DNA of 64,000 bases from Chloroflexota bacterium (GTDB taxonomy: Bacteria > Chloroflexota > Chloroflexia > Chloroheliales > Chloroheliaceae), in the NCBI GenBank assembly GCA_028287745.1, contig JAQBPB010000068.1, positions 1 through 64,000 of the forward strand, given 5' to 3'. The notes beneath the pieces are model-generated. The model searched no databases. It was given only the letters and a program-made list of their open reading frames with translations, and was not told where the DNA came from. A program made the position numbers and the translations under genes. Position 1 is the stretch's first letter. Each line of letters begins with the position of its first letter. Of the stretch, positions 57,866 through 64,000 are shown one piece after another.

Positions 57866-58881
57866 AATTTCAGTAATTTCTCGATCTTTGCTTTATCTCG
57901 GAGAGATTTAATATAGTTGGAAAAAGCTTCACTCTTGCGCTGCTGGATTAAATCCAGGGGCAGCGGCCGGACTTCTTTGCCCAGCGATTGAATCAGGTGG
58001 TAACCCTTGTCGGTCTTGACCGGGCCGCTGACCTGGTTCGGGGCCAGGGCAAAGGCGGCGTTTTCAAAAGCAGCGTCGGTCTGTCCGCGAAAAATCCAGG
58101 CCAGGTCGCCGCCTTTGGACGCGCTGCCGAAGTCAAGGGAAAACTGTTTCGCAAGGGCCTCGAAATCCTGGCCCTGCTGGACCCGCTGGAACATCTGGCG
58201 GGCCTCTACTTCGGTCTTAACCAGGATGTGCCGCACGTGGACCTGTTCGCCTTTTTCTTCCACCTGGGAATGCCTGCCCGACATTTGCTCAAAGATAATA
58301 ACCTGGGCCAGGCGCTTTTTCTGGTCCTCTTCGGTTGCGAAGCGGCGGGCCAGCCAGTTTTTATAATTCTCTGGGCTGCCCAGTTGCTTCTTGAAATCTT
58401 CCAACCGGGTATTAACTTCCTGGGGCGAGGCGGTAATATTTTCTGTGGCGGCCTGGGCGGCGACTACCTGGAAGTTTATCAAGCCTTCCAGGGTCTGCAC
58501 CCGCAGGTTCTTCAAGAGATCCTGGTTCTGGAGTGTGGTCCAGTCCATGGTGCCACCGGCCTGTTCTTCGTAAGTGGCCCGGGCTTCGTCCATAGAGTGG
58601 TTAAACTCAGCTTCGGTTATTTCTGCGCCATCAACCTTTGCCACCGGCCCGTTTAGTTCGGCGTAGCCCAGGCGCTTATTGCTGACATTCGCCGGGCCAG
58701 GCAAGACCCCTGCTGTAGCGGTAGGTAAAGCCGGGCTGGTCGTCTGGTTGGGGCTGTTGGTCTGATTGGGATTCGGGGTGGGAGTCAGCAGTACAAGCGG
58801 CATATCCCCACAGGCTGCCACCAGGACCAGCAAAAGGCTGGCAATAAAAAGACCTGGTTGAAAGCGCAAAAATTTTCTCAT
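57862..58881 (-). CDS. Parvulin-type peptidyl-prolyl isomerase lipoprotein (PrsA/SurA-like)
   Basis: A lipoprotein of about 339 residues. An ATG 27 bases upstream (58908) gives MVFHVKIGS before the signal; I prefer 58881 (MRKFLRFQPGLFIASLL), which puts the basic start next to the hydrophobic core and the lipobox VAAC. A Pro/Thr/Asn linker follows. A SurA-type N-terminal region has 'NGPVAKVDGAEITEAEFNHSMDEAR', and the rotamase domain lies at about 220-320: 'EQVHVRHILVKTEVEARQMFQRVQQGQDFEALAKQFSLD', 'GGDLAWIFRGQ', 'VKTDKGYHLIQSL'. It helps fold exported proteins outside the membrane. Translation is coupled to mazG by a 4-base overlap. Confidence 0.88.
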   Translation of the reverse strand: MRKFLRFQPGLFIASLLLVLVAACGDMPLVLLTPTPNPNQTNSPNQTTSPALPTATAGVLPGPANVSNKRLGYAELNGPVAKVDGAEITEAEFNHSMDEARATYEEQAGGTMDWTTLQNQDLLKNLRVQTLEGLINFQVVAAQAATENITASPQEVNTRLEDFKKQLGSPENYKNWLARRFATEEDQKKRLAQVIIFEQMSGRHSQVEEKGEQVHVRHILVKTEVEARQMFQRVQQGQDFEALAKQFSLDFGSASKGGDLAWIFRGQTDAAFENAAFALAPNQVSGPVKTDKGYHLIQSLGKEVRPLPLDLIQQRKSEAFSNYIKSLRDKAKIEKLLKL

Positions 58882-58913
58882 GCTGCCTATTTTAACATGG
58901 AAAACCACGATAA

Positions 58914-59369
58914 TTAAATATCTTCCGGGGGTTTGCGTCCGAAAAAGCCGGTCCCGGCCACGCTCGCAACCGGTTCCTGGGCCTGGTTGTACACTTCGCC
59001 CTTAAAATGGACGATGCCTACCGTCGGGCGGCTGTTGGAAGTCCGGCATTCGGTTACCATATAGCGGACTTGCAGGGTGTCGCCGGGCCGGACCGGTTCA
59101 AAGAAGCGAATTTCATCTATACCGGGAGAGCCCAGGCTGACCGACCGGCTGATTAAACCTTCCACAATTAGCTTCATATAGATTGCCATGGTTTGCCAGT
59201 TGCTGGCGACCAGGCCGCCATAGATAGAGTCTTTAGCTTTAACCGGGTCGATATGGAAGTACTGCGGGTCGAATTTACGGGCAAATTTGATAATACTTTC
59301 CTCGCTTAGCTGGTACTGCCCCAGTTCCCACTGCTGGCCCGCCTGGAAGTCCTCGTAATAGAGTGGCAT
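58914..59369 (-). CDS. MaoC-like hotdog dehydratase
   Basis: A 151-residue hotdog-fold protein of the MaoC group. 'YYEDFQAGQQWELGQYQLSEESIIKFARKFDPQYFHIDPVKAKDSIYGGLVASNWQTMAIYMKLIVEG' shows the hydratase 2 motif with the catalytic Asp (FDPQYFHID) and His. 'GSPGIDEIRFFEPVRPGDTLQVRYMVTEC' is the second typical strand. It should hydrate or dehydrate an enoyl-CoA or similar thioester. A PaaI-type gene follows upstream in the same direction with 30 bases between; together they look like a lipid or CoA-thioester pair. Substrate unknown. Confidence 0.9.
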   Translation of the reverse strand: MPLYYEDFQAGQQWELGQYQLSEESIIKFARKFDPQYFHIDPVKAKDSIYGGLVASNWQTMAIYMKLIVEGLISRSVSLGSPGIDEIRFFEPVRPGDTLQVRYMVTECRTSNSRPTVGIVHFKGEVYNQAQEPVASVAGTGFFGRKPPEDI

Positions 59370-59399
59370 GTTCCTCCGAATCAGGTAAAAGGTTTAAGC

Positions 59400-59795
59400 C
59401 TATTCGATACGCTGTTTCTTACGGTAAACCATTCCCTGGAATACCGCAACCAACCCGGTTTCCGGGCTGGTAATCTGAATATCATATACGCCTAAAGTGG
59501 AATTGAGCGAAACTTCGGTGGCGGTGGCAGTCAAAAGGCCGCTTGACACGGCCTTCATGTAAGAAATATTGGCGTTGATTGAAACGGCCACAACCCCGTG
59601 AGAATTGGAGGCCGCTTCAAGGGCAACATCGGCCAGGGCAAAAAGCACCGCTCCATGGACCGTTTTATGGCTGTTGAGATGATATTCCGCCACTTCCAGG
59701 CGGGCAATCGCGGTGCCGCCGGCCGCTTCCACCAGTTCTATAGCCAGGTGGCGGGCGAAATTATCCCCTTGTAGAAATTGTTCTAAACCCGCCAC
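59400..59795 (-). CDS. PaaI-type hotdog thioesterase
   Basis: A 131-residue hotdog thioesterase of PaaI type: 'FARHLAIELVEAAGGTAIARLEVAEYHLNSHKTVHGAVLFALADVALEAASNSHGVVAVSINANISYMKAVSSGLLTATATEV', with the catalytic region around 'NSHKTVHGAVLFALADVALE'. It hydrolyses acyl- or phenylacetyl-CoA type thioesters. It lies 33 bases after the Fur-family gene and upstream of the MaoC-like gene in one direction. It may work with the MaoC-like protein; the substrate is unknown. Confidence 0.9.
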   Translation of the reverse strand: MAGLEQFLQGDNFARHLAIELVEAAGGTAIARLEVAEYHLNSHKTVHGAVLFALADVALEAASNSHGVVAVSINANISYMKAVSSGLLTATATEVSLNSTLGVYDIQITSPETGLVAVFQGMVYRKKQRIE

Positions 59796-59828
59796 CCCTT
59801 ACTCCCGGTTTAACCTGGCGCGGACGTC

Positions 59829-60314
59829 CTAGTTGACCGGAGCCATGCGCTGCTGGCATTCCGGGCAATAGCCGTAAAAGATTACTTCATTATAAGTAAT
59901 CTTAAAGCCTCTCTGGTCTTCAAGCGGCACGCTTAGTTGCGGGAAGCTGGTAGAAACGTCTTCCAACCGGCCGCAGGGCACCGACCGGCCCTTTTCGTTC
60001 TGGCGGGTACCGATGCACATCAGGTGGCTGTGCTGGTCGGTGCGCGGGTCGAAGCGGCTTTGTTCGCCGTCGTGCTTTAGCTCCAGCAGGATGCCCAGTT
60101 TTACCAGTTCATTTAAAGTTTTATAAACTGTCGCGACTGATATATCCGGTATAATATCTTTAACTTCGCGGTAAATATCATCGGCGGTCGGGTGCGTAGT
60201 TTTACCCTCTAACGCTTTGAAGATTAACCGGCGCTGCGGGGTGATTTTCATCTGGTTACCCCCGGCAGTTTCGCATTCTCTTATTCTAGCTACTACTTCA
60301 TCAGCCGTAAACAT
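59829..60314 (-). CDS. Fur-family metalloregulator (PerR/Zur/Fur type) with altered Cys motif
   Basis: A 161-residue regulator. The winged helix shows 'ITPQRRLIFKALEGKTTHPTADDIYREVKDIIPDISVATVYKTLNELVKLGILLEL', which is typical of Fur. The dimerisation part begins with the metal-binding 'QSRFDPRTDQHSHLMC', and the C-terminal zinc pair is 'YGYCPECQQRM'. The first zinc pair, normally CxxC, is split: Cys in 'HLMCIGT' and Cys in 'SVPCGRL' lie about 14 residues apart. It could be PerR-like, sensing peroxide (Asp in FDPRTDQH), or Fur. A TTGACA promoter and palindrome lie just upstream, so it is probably self-regulated. Confidence 0.9.
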   Translation of the reverse strand: MFTADEVVARIRECETAGGNQMKITPQRRLIFKALEGKTTHPTADDIYREVKDIIPDISVATVYKTLNELVKLGILLELKHDGEQSRFDPRTDQHSHLMCIGTRQNEKGRSVPCGRLEDVSTSFPQLSVPLEDQRGFKITYNEVIFYGYCPECQQRMAPVN

Positions 60315-60367
60315 TCTTTAACCCCTTCTTACTACAAAATTTATTCCCACAGGATTTATTTTCATTT

Positions 60368-60407
60368 ATTATTTAATAATCATTCTTAATTTTACCATAC
60401 ATGTCAA
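60368..60407 (-). promoter_or_regulatory. Promoter of the Fur-family gene with palindromic operator
   Basis: On the minus strand: -35 TTGACA (60402-60407), 17-base spacer, -10 AATGAT (60379-60384). The perfect 6-1-6 palindrome ATTATT-T-AATAAT (60368-60380) overlaps the -10 and the expected start point near 60372, a good place for Fur-type self-repression. Spacing and AT content fit a Fur/PerR-type box; it is not the exact consensus of either. Confidence 0.6.
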
Positions 60408-60427
60408 CTTTTGTCACTAATTTTAAG

Positions 60428-60456
60428 TTGCAGCTAACCTCAAAGGAGGTTATACT
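60428..60456 (+). promoter_or_regulatory. Candidate glyA promoter with inverted repeat in the spacer
   Basis: TTGCAG (60428-60433), a 17-base spacer and TATACT (60451-60456). The spacer is filled by TAACCTC-AAAG-GAGGTTA (60435-60452, perfect 7-base inverted repeat). A further TAACCTCC copy lies at 60488-60495. As RNA, 60444-60452 could also pair with 60488-60496 (9 pairs), an alternative to the first hairpin. Whether this acts as DNA operator or RNA switch cannot be told. Confidence 0.45.
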
Positions 60457-60630
60457 TAACCGGTAAAAAACCTGGAACGGGTAACGGTAACCTCCTACAA
60501 AGAAGGCAAACCGTTAATTAATCGCTATGTACATAGTATAACCTGAAATTGGGTATAAGGTAATAGCTTAACCGTTCGAACTTTTAAGTATAACGAAATG
60601 GCCTGGTTGAACTAGGACAGGGAGAGGAAA

Positions 60631-61926
60631 ATGATGATAAAAGATGCAGTCAGCGGAATTGTAGAACGGGCACTGCAAGCCAAGGATTCCCTGGCGGCAG
60701 TTGACCCCGAAATTTTCCAGGCGATTAAGCAAGAGGAAGGCCGCCAGCACGATAAGATTGAACTTATCGCCAGCGAAAACTTTGTAAGTAAAGCCGTCCT
60801 GGAAGCCCAGGGCAGCGTTTTGACCAACAAATATGCCGAGGGATTGCCGGGCAAGCGGTACTACGGCGGTTGTGAGTATGTCGATATTGCCGAGAACCTG
60901 GCAATCGCCCGCGCCAAAGAAATCTTTGGGTCGCAGTTCGCCAATGTCCAGCCTCACAGCGGGGCCCAGGCTAACATGGCGGCTTATTTCTCGCTGCTCT
61001 CGCCGGGCGATACGGTACTGGGTATGAACCTGTCCCACGGCGGGCACCTTACTCACGGCTCACCTGTCAACTTCAGCGGCCGCTTTTACAACATCGTGCC
61101 TTATGGGGTCACCAAAGATACCGAAGTAATTGACTATGATGAAGTCGAGCGGTTGGCGCTTGAACATAAACCTAAAGCAATAATCGCCGGGGCCAGCGCC
61201 TACTCGCGCACCCTGCAATTCGACCGCTTCCGCGAAATTGCCGATAAGGTTGGGGCATACCTGATCGTGGATATGGCCCATATTGCCGGTCTGGTCGCGG
61301 CCGGATTGCACCCCAGCCCGGTGCCTCACGCCCATATAACGACTACGACCACTCACAAGACCTTGCGCGGTCCCCGGGGCGGCTTGATTTTGACCAACGA
61401 CCCTGACCTGGCTAAACAGATTGACAAGCAGGTCTTCCCGGGTATCCAGGGCGGCCCACTCATGCACGTTATCGCGGCGAAAGCGGTGGCCTTCAAAGAA
61501 GCCTTGCAGCCTTCGTTCAAAGATTATCAGCAGCAGGTTATCAGCAACGCCAAGAAACTGGCGGCGACCCTCCAGGACGAGGGCCTGCGGATTGTCAGCG
61601 GCGGCACCGATAACCACCTGATGCTGGTTGACCTGAGCGTGATTGGAAAGACCGGTAAGGAAGCCCAACTGGCCCTGGACGAAGTCCATATTACGGTCAA
61701 CAAAAACGGCATTCCCTTTGACCAGAAAAGCCCGATGGTTACCAGTGGTATTCGCCTTGGTACCCCGGCTACTACCACTCGCGGTTTCAAAGAAGCTGAG
61801 ATGGAGCAAATCGGCCAGCTTATCACCCGCGTGGTCAAGAATATTGGCGACCAGCAAGTTTACGCCGAGGTCGAGGAAGCTATCCAGGGCATTGTCAGCC
61901 GCTTCTCGGTGCCTGGCATTAACTAG
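60631..61926 (+). CDS. glyA: Serine hydroxymethyltransferase
   Basis: A 431-residue PLP enzyme. Motifs: '[43 protein letters not shown]', '[43 protein letters not shown]', '[41 protein letters not shown]' with the PLP Lys after TTTTHK, and the C-terminal '[20 protein letters not shown]'. It converts serine and tetrahydrofolate to glycine and methylene-tetrahydrofolate. Length is normal. GGAGAGGAAA is just before the tandem ATGATG start; the first ATG is used. A terminator follows, so it is monocistronic. Confidence 0.95.
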   Translation: MMIKDAVSGIVERALQAKDSLAAVDPEIFQAIKQEEGRQHDKIELIASENFVSKAVLEAQGSVLTNKYAEGLPGKRYYGGCEYVDIAENLAIARAKEIFGSQFANVQPHSGAQANMAAYFSLLSPGDTVLGMNLSHGGHLTHGSPVNFSGRFYNIVPYGVTKDTEVIDYDEVERLALEHKPKAIIAGASAYSRTLQFDRFREIADKVGAYLIVDMAHIAGLVAAGLHPSPVPHAHITTTTTHKTLRGPRGGLILTNDPDLAKQIDKQVFPGIQGGPLMHVIAAKAVAFKEALQPSFKDYQQQVISNAKKLAATLQDEGLRIVSGGTDNHLMLVDLSVIGKTGKEAQLALDEVHITVNKNGIPFDQKSPMVTSGIRLGTPATTTRGFKEAEMEQIGQLITRVVKNIGDQQVYAEVEEAIQGIVSRFSVPGIN

Positions 61927-61984
61927 GTCATTCATAGCACGCTAGGCGTTGCACCGGCCCTTGAAAAGAATTAACATTTAACCT

Positions 61985-62025
61985 GGAAAAAGAGATTTGT
62001 TCAAACCTGGCATATCTCTTTTTCC
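61985..62025 (+). terminator. Terminator of glyA
   Basis: GGAAAAAGAGAT (61985-61996) and ATCTCTTTTTCC (62014-62025) form a 12-pair stem with a 17-base loop, followed by TTAAATTTTCTTT. Confidence 0.88.
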
Positions 62026-62093
62026 TTAAATTTTCTTTAATAGCTCCGGTTCAACGCTTTAAGCTGAGTTTAAGTTAGGGATAAGTTAGGACT

Positions 62094-62753
62094 ATGGATA
62101 ACCGGGTAATTCTTACCGAAACCGAAAAAAGCGGGCTGCATGTTTCCAGCCACCCGCTGATACTGCATAAATTAAGCATATTGCGGGACATCAATACCGA
62201 ACCCAAGCGCTTCCGGGAAGTAGTCGAGGAAATTACTTCGTTGTTGTGCTACGAGGCGACCTCCGACCTGCCCGTCAAGACGGTCCAGATTCAGACCCCA
62301 CTGGTTGAGACTGACTGCCAGGAGATAGATGCCCGGATTGGCCTGGTGCCGATCCTTCGCAGCGGCATGGGTATGGTTGGGCCTATGCTCAAAATGATTC
62401 CTTCGGCCCAGGTCTGGCATATCGGGCTTTACCGCGATAAACGGACCCTCCAGCCGGTAACTTACTACAACAAGCTGCCCGACCAGGCGACGGTGGATGT
62501 GTGCCTTGTCCTGGACCCGATGCTGGCAACGGGTGGGTCGGCGGTAGCTACGATTGATATTTTGAAGCAGTGGGGCACCCGCCACATTAAATTTCTAGGG
62601 CTAATTGCCGCCCCGGAAGGTGTCAAAGCCTTGCGCCAGGCCCATCCGGATGTTCCGGTCTACGTAGCGGCCCTGGACAGCCATCTGAATGACCATGCTT
62701 ATATTGTACCCGGCCTGGGCGATGCCGGGGACCGCCAGTATGGCACAATCTAA
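62094..62753 (+). CDS. upp: Uracil phosphoribosyltransferase
   Basis: A 219-residue PRTase. 'HVSSHPLILHKLSILRDINTEPKRFREVVEEITSLLCYEATSDLP' opens the fold. 'GLVPILRSGMGMVGPMLKMIPSAQVWHIGLYRDKRTLQPVTYYNKLPDQATVDVCLVLDPMLATGGSAVATIDIL' shows the PRPP loop (VLDPMLATGGS), and the C-terminal 'YIVPGLGDAGDRQYGT' binds uracil. It makes UMP from uracil and PRPP in pyrimidine salvage. The stop is 9 bases before the next ATG, so it is co-transcribed with the glycosyl-phosphate transferase gene. Length is normal. Confidence 0.95.
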   Translation: MDNRVILTETEKSGLHVSSHPLILHKLSILRDINTEPKRFREVVEEITSLLCYEATSDLPVKTVQIQTPLVETDCQEIDARIGLVPILRSGMGMVGPMLKMIPSAQVWHIGLYRDKRTLQPVTYYNKLPDQATVDVCLVLDPMLATGGSAVATIDILKQWGTRHIKFLGLIAAPEGVKALRQAHPDVPVYVAALDSHLNDHAYIVPGLGDAGDRQYGTI

Positions 62754-62762
62754 AAGTATGTG

Positions 62763-64000
62763 ATGCTCAAAAGTAACCGGTTTAACTTTTTAAATCCAAT
62801 AGCACTTTTCAGTCTTGGGGTAGCGCTTTTCGGGCTGGTCTGGCTTGGGCTATCCGTATTTTTCCAGATTCCAAAAATTGAGACCCCTTCAAGTTTCTAC
62901 CCGATAATTTTGCTTGGCGTAGCCGAGGTATCTTTCGGGTTTTCCTGGTTTGTCACTCCCCGGCTGCGCGACCTGGCTATCCGGCGCGGCTGGTTTGATA
63001 TACCGGAAGAACGCCGGGTCCACCGCGACCCGACCCCGCGCATTGGCGGGTTAGGGATGTTCGTAGGTTTTTTCTTTGCCGTATTGAGCGGCCTGGTGGC
63101 GGGGTTGCTTATACCAACCTTCTGGCTGCCGGGCGACATCTGGCGGATTTGCCTGCTATTGGTAGGCGCGGCAATTGTCACTTTTGTCATGCTGGTGGAC
63201 GACTTAAAGGGCTTACCGGCCATGACCCGCCTGGGCTGGCAGATTTTCGCGGCGGGAGTGGTTATTGTACCCCAGCTTATAGCCGGGACCGATAAGTTTG
63301 ACGTGGACGAACACCCTATCGGGATACTGATTAGCCGGGTGGCTTTCTGGCATTTTTCGGACGTCCTGGGTTCACCCTTCTGGCTCCTGCTGGCCGTGCC
63401 TTTTACCATCTTCTGGATTGTCGGTATGATTAATACGGTCAATGCCACGGATGGGTTGGATGGGCTGGCCGGGGGTGTTGTTTTCATCGGCGCGCTCATT
63501 CTTTTCCTGGAAACCCTTTTCCAGAACCGGACGGATAAGTTTCAATTTACCAGTTCAATGCTGGCCCTGGCCCTGGCGGCGGCTATCCTGGGCTTTTTGA
63601 TTTTTAACTGGCACCCGGCTTCTATCTTTATGGGCGACTGCGGCTCCAACTTCCTGGGCTTTGCCCTGGCCGTAATCTCTATTATTGACGGTGCCAAAGT
63701 GGCGGTGGCCCTCCTGATTATCGGCTTTCCGGTGCTGGACCTGGCCTTCGTCTACCTGAACCGGATTTATCACGGGCGCGACCCCAAACAAGCCGACCGT
63801 AGCCATATTCACCACCGGCTTTTGGACCTGGGCTGGAGCCAACACCGCATAGTCGGGCTATTTTATTTAATCAGCCTGATATTTGGCGTAATCGCTATCT
63901 TGCCTTTTAACATTGATAGCGTGACCAAGTTCATCAGCCTGGGGGTTTTGATGCTGTGCCTGATTCCTTTGCTTTATTACAGCGTCCGGTATCGGAAAAC
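62763..64000 (+). CDS. Undecaprenyl-phosphate N-acetylhexosamine-1-phosphate transferase (WecA/MraY/TagO family), 3' partial
   Basis: A multi-spanning membrane enzyme cut by the end of the window; 412 codons are visible from ATG 62763 (MLKSNRFNFLNPIALFSLG). Motifs are 'RLRDLAIRRGWFDIPEERRVHRDPTPRIGGLGMFVG', 'VMLVDDLKGLPAMTRLGWQI' (LVDD, substrate and metal site), 'NTVNATDGLDGLAGG', 'SIFMGDCGSNFLGF' and 'DRSHIHHRLLDLGWSQHR'. It transfers a sugar-1-phosphate from UDP-sugar to the lipid carrier, the first step of wall or surface polysaccharide synthesis. The extra N-terminal segment before helix 1 and the HIHHRL ending favour WecA/TagO over MraY. Translation follows upp after 9 bases. Confidence 0.9.
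   Translation, partial: MLKSNRFNFLNPIALFSLGVALFGLVWLGLSVFFQIPKIETPSSFYPIILLGVAEVSFGFSWFVTPRLRDLAIRRGWFDIPEERRVHRDPTPRIGGLGMFVGFFFAVLSGLVAGLLIPTFWLPGDIWRICLLLVGAAIVTFVMLVDDLKGLPAMTRLGWQIFAAGVVIVPQLIAGTDKFDVDEHPIGILISRVAFWHFSDVLGSPFWLLLAVPFTIFWIVGMINTVNATDGLDGLAGGVVFIGALILFLETLFQNRTDKFQFTSSMLALALAAAILGFLIFNWHPASIFMGDCGSNFLGFALAVISIIDGAKVAVALLIIGFPVLDLAFVYLNRIYHGRDPKQADRSHIHHRLLDLGWSQHRIVGLFYLISLIFGVIAILPFNIDSVTKFISLGVLMLCLIPLLYYSVRYRK

Larger units (their letters stand above)
60315..60630. other. Divergent intergenic region between the Fur-family gene and glyA
   Basis: 316 bases holding regulatory elements for both genes (listed separately), plus a perfect palindrome CTATGTACATAG (60525-60536) and a GGAGAGGAAA ribosome-binding site for glyA at 60621. 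Nothing else was recognised. Confidence 0.65.

Noticed and set aside
1-64000. CRISPR arrays, insertion sequences and tRNA genes
   Set aside because: No regularly spaced repeats, transposase-like frames with terminal repeats, or T-loop-like (GTTCGAATC) sequences outside coding DNA were seen.

Overview
The window looks like chromosomal DNA from a bacterium of the phylum Chloroflexota. This is an inference: base composition is moderate (roughly 50-55 % G+C), lipoproteins carry LAAC/VAAC lipoboxes, promoters are often extended -10 elements (TGnTATAAT), and two gene products are of types I associate with that phylum (a secreted cellulase with repeated 'VQYFExxRxEY' units and a long cytosolic Asp-box propeller protein). 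No rRNA, tRNA, transposase, integrase or CRISPR array was seen.

Layout. 1-10475: one + strand operon encoding the baseplate half of an extracellular contractile injection system (eCIS). In order it holds a DUF4157 protein (5' end outside the window), a LysM tube protein, a gp27/gp5 spike, a gp25-like wedge, a baseplate J protein, a P2 gpI-like tail protein and a two-part DUF4159-like protein, then a terminator. Sheath, inner tube and ATPase genes are not present and probably lie upstream. 10713-13394: SsuA/C/B-like sulfonate ABC importer. 13417-16173: minus-strand set (DinB-like, FAH-family hydrolase, alpha/beta hydrolase, small basic protein). 16267-19649: an unknown protein and an AceE-like pyruvate dehydrogenase E1. 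19666-27815: chemosensory operon (TPR protein, CheW, CheW-like, CheA-REC hybrid, CheY-like, CheR-TPR) with no receptor and no CheB. 28059-30407: a partner-switching set (RsbW-like kinase, STAS antagonist, membrane-bound PP2C phosphatase) with no sigma factor nearby. 30853-32764: agmatinase and deoxyribose-phosphate aldolase. 32977-37801: two secreted clan GH-A glycosidases separated by a probable structured small RNA. 37982-40549: YigZ-family protein and a membrane diguanylate cyclase. 40821-45422: Asp-box propeller protein, Asp/Glu racemase-family protein, YnfA-like membrane protein. 45574-50189: TetR regulator with a clear operator candidate and a heterodimeric ABC exporter. 50323-54098: peroxiredoxin, DedA protein, two very small proteins (one of 39 residues, newly read here) and an MFS transporter. 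54274-60314: aconitase, a tetrapyrrole-methylase/MazG fusion, a parvulin lipoprotein, two hotdog-fold proteins and a Fur-family regulator. 60631-64000: serine hydroxymethyltransferase, uracil phosphoribosyltransferase and a WecA/MraY-type glycosyl-phosphate transferase cut by the window end.

The most distinctive content is the eCIS baseplate operon with its DUF4157 and DUF4159-like partners. The candidate structured RNA at 36069-36250, the receptor-less chemosensory cluster beside a sigma-less partner-switching module, the 39-residue membrane protein, and several well-placed inverted repeats (TetR/ABC, Fur, glyA) also deserve attention. All functional calls come from reading the sequence; no database search was run.
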